Source: Thalassospira profundimaris WP0211
GTDB taxonomy: Bacteria > Pseudomonadota > Alphaproteobacteria > Rhodospirillales > Thalassospiraceae
NCBI RefSeq assembly: GCF_000300275.1
Contig: NZ_AMRN01000008.1
Span: 62,001-126,000, forward strand
Direction of reading: 5' to 3'
DNA: 64,000 bases
Each line of letters begins with the position of its first letter. Within the stretch, counting starts at the first letter, position 1. Shown piece by piece: positions 61,201 through 64,000 of this stretch. The position numbers were made by a program, and so were the translations under genes. Under the pieces are notes generated by a model that did not search any database, was not told the DNA's origin, and saw only the letters and a program-made list of their open reading frames with translations.

Positions 61201-61726
61201 ACGGGTTCAGAACCGGGATCTGCGCATCGATAAAGGCGTATTCGGTCTGATGGGGCAGGGTAGATGATTTGCAACTGTGGTCATCACCGGCCAGAACCAG
61301 AACGCCGCCATGCTTGGACGTTCCGGCATGGTTGGCGTGTTTGAAAACGTCACCGGACCGGTCAACGCCCGGGCCCTTGCCGTACCACATGCCAAAGACG
61401 CCATCATATTTGGCATCCTTGTACATATTGACTTGCTGACTGCCCCAAACGACGGTGGCGGCAAGGTCTTCGTTCACACCCGACTGAAATTCGATCTGCT
61501 GTTTGGTCAGGAATTTTTGGGCGCGCCAAAGTTGCTGATCAAGTCCACCAAGCGGCGATCCGCGATAACCCGAAATGCAGCCGGCGGTATTAAGCCCCGC
61601 GCGCGCATCAAGCTGGCGCTGCATCAGGGGCAAACGGACCAGTGCCTGGATACCTGTAAGGTAAACCCGGCCTTCCTCAAGCGTGTATTTGTCGTCGAGT
61701 TGGACTGCCGCCAATTGTTGTGCCAT
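58241..61726 (-). CDS. Fused indolepyruvate ferredoxin oxidoreductase
   Basis: The 1161-residue protein joins the alpha-like (TPP/PFOR) and beta-like (gamma) parts found as separate IorA and IorB chains elsewhere. The N-terminal half has the TPP-domain pieces GCISGYRGSPLGGLDQQLWR and IPWFCPGCPHNSSTKVPEGS. The middle carries cysteine-rich 4Fe-4S motifs (CEGCGDCGEQSNC, then CNKDFSCLKGFCPSF). The later part has VTGVGGTGVVTIGALLGMAA, followed by the long C-terminal domain. It decarboxylates aryl or branched 2-oxoacids to acyl-CoA with ferredoxin. GGGAGA precedes ATG 61726. It is transcribed alone. Confidence 0.93.
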   Translation of the reverse strand: MAQQLAAVQLDDKYTLEEGRVYLTGIQALVRLPLMQRQLDARAGLNTAGCISGYRGSPLGGLDQQLWRAQKFLTKQQIEFQSGVNEDLAATVVWGSQQVNMYKDAKYDGVFGMWYGKGPGVDRSGDVFKHANHAGTSKHGGVLVLAGDDHSCKSSTLPHQTEYAFIDAQIPVLNPSGVQDILDYGLHGWAMSRYSGCWVAMKTIAETVESSAAADVAPDRITPVIPTDFPMPEGGLHIRWPDTPKEQEHRLMKYKLYAALAYARANKLNKTVIDSPNARLGIITTGKAYLDVMQAFDDLGISEEDAAKIGIRVLKVGMSWPLNREDVREFALGLEEIIVVEEKRAVMENQVKEQLYNWREDVRPTVIGKFDEKGEWILPSMDELTPARVAVVLAERIKRFYDSPAIHERIDWLAEKEKEIAEPRPDVARIPWFCPGCPHNSSTKVPEGSRAMAGIGCHYMVNWMDRSTETFTHMGGEGATWIGQAPFTHTKHVFQNLGDGTYYHSGSLAVRAAVASGVNITYKILFNDAVAMTGGQPVDGPLTVPQITRQMFDEGAKRIIVLSDEPEKYPMGADFAPGVDIRHRDTLDDTQKELREIEGVSILIFDQTCAAEKRRRRKRKLMVDPPKRVFINDLVCEGCGDCGEQSNCLAVVPVETEFGRKRAIDQSACNKDFSCLKGFCPSFVTIEGGELRKPDAAAKGDTGTDAVFASLPRPTLPEIDEPWSVLVTGVGGTGVVTIGALLGMAAHIEGKGIVGLDMAGLAQKGGAVVSHIRFANDQNKLHAARIPAGEANVVLGCDLLVAASYEGLAKMRRNFTQAVINTHETVTGAFTHNPDFELKTNEHMKVISDACGADAVHFVEGSDIATRLMGNSIATNLFMLGVAWQRGLIPISEEALMQAIELNGVSIDMNKQSFHWGRLYAHDRDRVIGIVGPNEAEAHPIATELSDIVAKRRAFLTDYQNAAYADRFADLVDKVSHAEKRLGDEDDLARTVAKYYFKLLAYKDEYEVARLYTDPAFMRKVTQTFTGDYKINFHLAPPSLANADPESGKPQKSVYGPWMMSAFRMLAKLKFLRGTKLDPFGRNPERKIERQLITDYEKLVTEVIDGLSFENARIAKALLALPEHIRGYGHVKEEHIAKVKVREAELLEQFRNPPEHLKAAE

Positions 61727-62118
61727 GACCGGTCTCCCTGAAATCTCTCTGATATGCGGGGTCATTTCGGGCCCAATGCACTGCTTTTATTGATATGGGT
61801 GTTTGTGCAGTGTTTCGGTATGACCTTTAATTTATCTGTCAGGTCGGGTGTGCGGGACCTGTGCCTGACCTTGAAATGGTAATAAAGACTGACCTTTTTT
61901 CAAAGCGAAGTCGCATCGCACTATGCAAAACGCCTGATTGCATCTGTTGACGTAAGGTCAACTTATTATTTACTTATTCCGGTACCGATTTACGCGCAAT
62001 AAAATTGCGGCCCTGTTGCGCTGCGAAATTGCAAATAGGGCCGAGTCTGTGCTCGGCGGTGAAAATTTGGCGTGTTAAGTTTAGTCGGGTTTCGGGTGCG
62101 CACAGTAAGGAGCGTGAA
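61727..62118. other. Divergent promoter region between the oxidoreductase and a VOC gene
   Basis: These 392 bp contain no credible ORF. An exact palindrome lies at 61946-61962, and AT-rich hexamer-like stretches occur at 61785-61800 and 61965-61985. Promoters for both genes must be here. Confidence 0.45.
61946..61962. promoter_or_regulatory. Perfect palindrome GTTGAC-N5-GTCAAC
   Basis: GTTGAC-GTAAG-GTCAAC is an exact 6-5-6 inverted repeat in the divergent gap. Its arms resemble FNR/FixK half-sites, but the spacer is 5 rather than 4, so an unrelated regulator is equally possible. Confidence 0.4.
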
Positions 62119-62565
62119 ATGGAACAGCGTGTTTCGCTGATTACTCTGGGTGTTGCGGATCTGGATCGATCGCGGCGTTTTTACGAAGGTGGCCTTGGTT
62201 GGCAGATGACCGAAATGGTCGAAGGGCAGGTCGTGTTTTACCAGCTCTCAAACGGTTTGGCCCTTGGTCTGTTCGGGCGCGAAGCGCTTAAGGAAGACGG
62301 CAAGTTCGATGATGATACCGGCGCAAGCTTCGCCGGACTGACACTGGCTTATAACGCGCGCAGCGAAGAAGAAGTCGATCAGGTGATGGCGGAGGCGCAA
62401 AAAGCCAGGGCCAAGATCCAGAAGCCTGCCGAAAAGGTCTTTTGGGGTGGGTATTCCGGTTATTTTCGTGATCCGGATGGCCATGCGTGGGAAGTGGCGT
62501 TTAATCCGTTCTGGGAAATTGACGAGAAGGGCAATCTGCACATCCCGCCACAGAAAACTGAGTAA
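62119..62565 (+). CDS. VOC family protein
   Basis: The 148-residue protein has the VOC start VSLITLGVADLDRSRRFYEG and ends with YSGYFRDPDGHAWEVAFNPF and a short tail. The paired beta-alpha-beta-beta-beta modules fit the glyoxalase/dioxygenase superfamily. AAGGAG precedes ATG 62119. It is alone between the oxidoreductase and the Crp/Fnr gene. The substrate is unknown. Confidence 0.85.
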   Translation: MEQRVSLITLGVADLDRSRRFYEGGLGWQMTEMVEGQVVFYQLSNGLALGLFGREALKEDGKFDDDTGASFAGLTLAYNARSEEEVDQVMAEAQKARAKIQKPAEKVFWGGYSGYFRDPDGHAWEVAFNPFWEIDEKGNLHIPPQKTE

Positions 62566-62603
62566 GGCGCATCCATCGCGCCATCACGGCATACGTTCAC
62601 AGT

Positions 62604-62629
62604 ACGGGCAGCAATTTGCTGCCCGTTTT
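62604..62629 (+). terminator. Rho-independent terminator
   Basis: ACGGGCAGCA-ATT-TGCTGCCCGT is followed by TTT. It lies 38 bp after the VOC stop. Confidence 0.85.
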
Positions 62630-62724
62630 CGTAGATATTCCAAAGTACAGTTGCATCGGGGATAATTTACTTTTACATCGAACGGGATGTAGTTTTAATC
62701 CACGCTTCCAAGGGGGATAAGGTT

Positions 62725-63378
62725 TTGAGTTGGATCGAGCAGTTTCCGGGTCTGTCACGTTTGCCCGATGCCATCCGATCCTACCTTGTCGAAGAAAGCA
62801 AGATTGTCACCGTGCCGGCCAATACGGTCATTTTCGGACCGGGCAAGTCGCCGGAACACCTGTTGCTGCTTCTCGATGGCACAGTGCGTGTGCAGCAAAC
62901 ATCCGATACCGGTCGTGAAATCGTTCTTTATCGCGTTCATGCGGGTGAAAGCTGCGTTCTGACCACGGCCTGCCTTCTGGCTTATGAGGATTACTCGGCC
63001 GAGGGGATTGCCGAAACCGAAACCCGCGCAGTGGCGATCCCGCGCAAGGTGTTTGACAAGCTTGTCTCGGACTCAATCGAGTTCCGTCAGTTTGTCTTTA
63101 CTGCCTATTCCAAACGCATCACCGATCTGTTCATGGTGATCGAAGAAATCGCGTTCCAGAAGCTTGATATCCGTCTGGCCCACAAGCTGATCGAACTGGC
63201 CGGGGACAATGATACGGTGTCAGCAACCCATCAGAAACTGGCGGTCGAACTGGGTTCTGCCCGTGAAGTGATTTCGCGCCAGCTTCAGGAATTCCAGCGT
63301 CGCGGCTGGATCGAACAATCACGCGGCACCATCCGGCTGATTGATCGCGCGGCGTTGGCAAAACTGGCACAGAGCTAG
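62725..63378 (+). CDS. Crp/Fnr family regulator with paired cysteines
   Basis: The 217-residue protein starts at TTG after GGGGGATAAGG. A cyclic-nucleotide-like effector domain (about 20-125) contains VHAGESCVLTTACLLAYEDY with two cysteines (77 and 83). It is followed by a dimerisation helix and a winged helix, LGSAREVISRQLQEFQRRGW. The E-x-x-S-R pattern (EVISR) in the recognition helix is that of FNR-type proteins reading TTGAT-like sites. It lacks the N-terminal Cys cluster of true FNR. The next gene is an ETHE1-like persulfide dioxygenase, so a sulfur or redox sensing role is suggested. Confidence 0.85.
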   Translation: MSWIEQFPGLSRLPDAIRSYLVEESKIVTVPANTVIFGPGKSPEHLLLLLDGTVRVQQTSDTGREIVLYRVHAGESCVLTTACLLAYEDYSAEGIAETETRAVAIPRKVFDKLVSDSIEFRQFVFTAYSKRITDLFMVIEEIAFQKLDIRLAHKLIELAGDNDTVSATHQKLAVELGSAREVISRQLQEFQRRGWIEQSRGTIRLIDRAALAKLAQS

Positions 63379-63445
63379 ATTTGCAGCCGCAAGCACGGCC
63401 GCCCTGCGACTTTAGAATTATTAGGTGTTAATGTTTCGATGTTTG

Positions 63446-63458
63446 GTGACTTCATCAC
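63446..63458. promoter_or_regulatory. Short inverted repeat upstream of the persulfide dioxygenase gene
   Basis: GTGA-CTTCA-TCAC is an exact 4-5-4 repeat, 143 bp ahead of the ATG at 63601. It resembles a Crp-type site, but the spacer is one base short. Confidence 0.3.
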
Positions 63459-63600
63459 TGAAGTGCCCATCGCGAACTCCTAAAATAAAGACCATAGCCA
63501 GATGTTTTGTCCGCAAACAAGGCGGGCAAGGGACATCGCAAATCCATCCGGTGCGCGCCAGTCATAAGGCGGCACGGAGGCAGTTGTTTAGGAGGAATCC

Positions 63601-64000
63601 ATGTCTGCATACCCGGTCAATATGTCCGTAAAACCCGAAGTTACGGCCTTTTTCGACGAAGACACCAACACGATCAGCTATGTGGTCAAGGACCCGGAAA
63701 GCAACGCCTGTGCGGTTGTTGATTCCGTGATGGATATCGATTATGCGGCGGGTCGGATCACCTTTACCCACGCCGATAACATCATTGCCTTTATCAAGGA
63801 TAACGGCTTGAAACTGGAATGGATCATCGAGACCCATGTCCATGCCGATCACCTGTCGGCAGCACCCTATATTCAGCAAAAGCTCGGCGGCAAGCTTGGC
63901 ATCGGCAGCAAGATCACCGTTGTGCAGGACACGTTTGGCAAGGTGTTTAACGAAGGCACCGAATTCCAGCGCGATGGCAGCCAGTTTGATCGCCTGTTTG
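63601..64000 (+). CDS. ETHE1-like persulfide dioxygenase, partial (MBL fold)
   Basis: The frame runs off the right edge; 133 codons are visible. It begins MSAYPVNMSVKPEVTAFFDE, with a very good AGGAGG ribosome site. The metal-binding motif HVHADHLSAA (after IIET) marks the metallo-beta-lactamase fold. CAVVDSVMDIDYAAGRITF and the H-x-H-x-D-H spacing resemble the ETHE1/Blh group, which oxidises glutathione persulfide to sulfite. The Crp/Fnr gene just upstream, in the same direction, likely controls it. Confidence 0.82.
   Translation, partial: MSAYPVNMSVKPEVTAFFDEDTNTISYVVKDPESNACAVVDSVMDIDYAAGRITFTHADNIIAFIKDNGLKLEWIIETHVHADHLSAAPYIQQKLGGKLGIGSKITVVQDTFGKVFNEGTEFQRDGSQFDRLF

Overview
The window looks like a chromosomal segment of a marine Rhodospirillales-type alphaproteobacterium; gene content and style are most like Thalassospira (inference, no database search was possible). 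Pointers to the class are the C4-pathway 5-aminolevulinate synthase, GapR (DUF2312), an MmcB-type nuclease, an ELM1-family protein, a two-cysteine SqrR/BigR-like ArsR repressor and a large fused indolepyruvate ferredoxin oxidoreductase. Coding density is high and base composition fairly even, with AT-rich drops around 53.5-53.9 kb and 56.66-57.0 kb. I saw no rRNA or tRNA genes, no CRISPR array and no transposase.

Layout. 0-7.7 kb: the end of a TlyA methyltransferase, a DUF336 protein, a TetR/DUF2269 pair with a palindromic operator, a Tat-exported intradiol dioxygenase, an acidic protein with a degenerate retropepsin-like domain, aroC, fabI and a YihY-type membrane protein. 7.8-12 kb: a tight minus-strand operon encoding a thermostable-hemolysin-family (GNAT-like) protein, a fusion of an adenylating ligase with a heme-oxygenase-like diiron oxidase, a short-chain dehydrogenase and an exported TPR protein. 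This is my main candidate for an undescribed pathway. 12-25 kb: an MscS channel, a DnaJ-like protein, pdxH, the SqrR-like repressor, two universal stress proteins, an SRAP protein, hemA and assorted enzymes. 25-34 kb: LysR/VOC/GST, pyrE, an XRE regulator with a SulP transporter, a crotonase, and a DinB-MFS-DinB cassette. 34-41 kb: a complete TRAP dicarboxylate system (dctPQM) with its two-component regulators dctBD, a sigma-54 promoter and upstream activator-like palindromes. 41-53.5 kb: ELM1 protein, EamA exporter, hemN, HIT protein, azoR with LysR, hydroxypyruvate isomerase, glycerate kinase and GntR, N-formylglutamate amidohydrolase and YbdK-type ligase, gapR, mmcB. 53.9-58.2 kb: an internally deleted patatin-like gene, a chemoreceptor, a periplasmic Cache protein and the full-length patatin-like gene. 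58.2-64 kb: the indolepyruvate oxidoreductase, a VOC protein, a Crp/Fnr regulator and the start of an ETHE1-like persulfide dioxygenase.

Three intergenic regions carry imperfect palindromes of about 265 bp (17.7, 20.5 and 52.4 kb). Two are clearly homologous in the core but have different, perfectly palindromic ends, and hairpin stems change on both sides between copies. The third is a more distant relative. They look like a non-autonomous mobile or structured-RNA repeat family.

Functional links: FNR/FixK-like boxes precede both hemA and hemN, and the Crp/Fnr protein at 62.7 kb carries the E-x-x-S-R recognition-helix pattern of FNR, so oxygen- or redox-linked control of heme synthesis is plausible. 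The SqrR-like repressor and the Crp/Fnr-persulfide dioxygenase pair suggest responses to sulfide or polysulfide.
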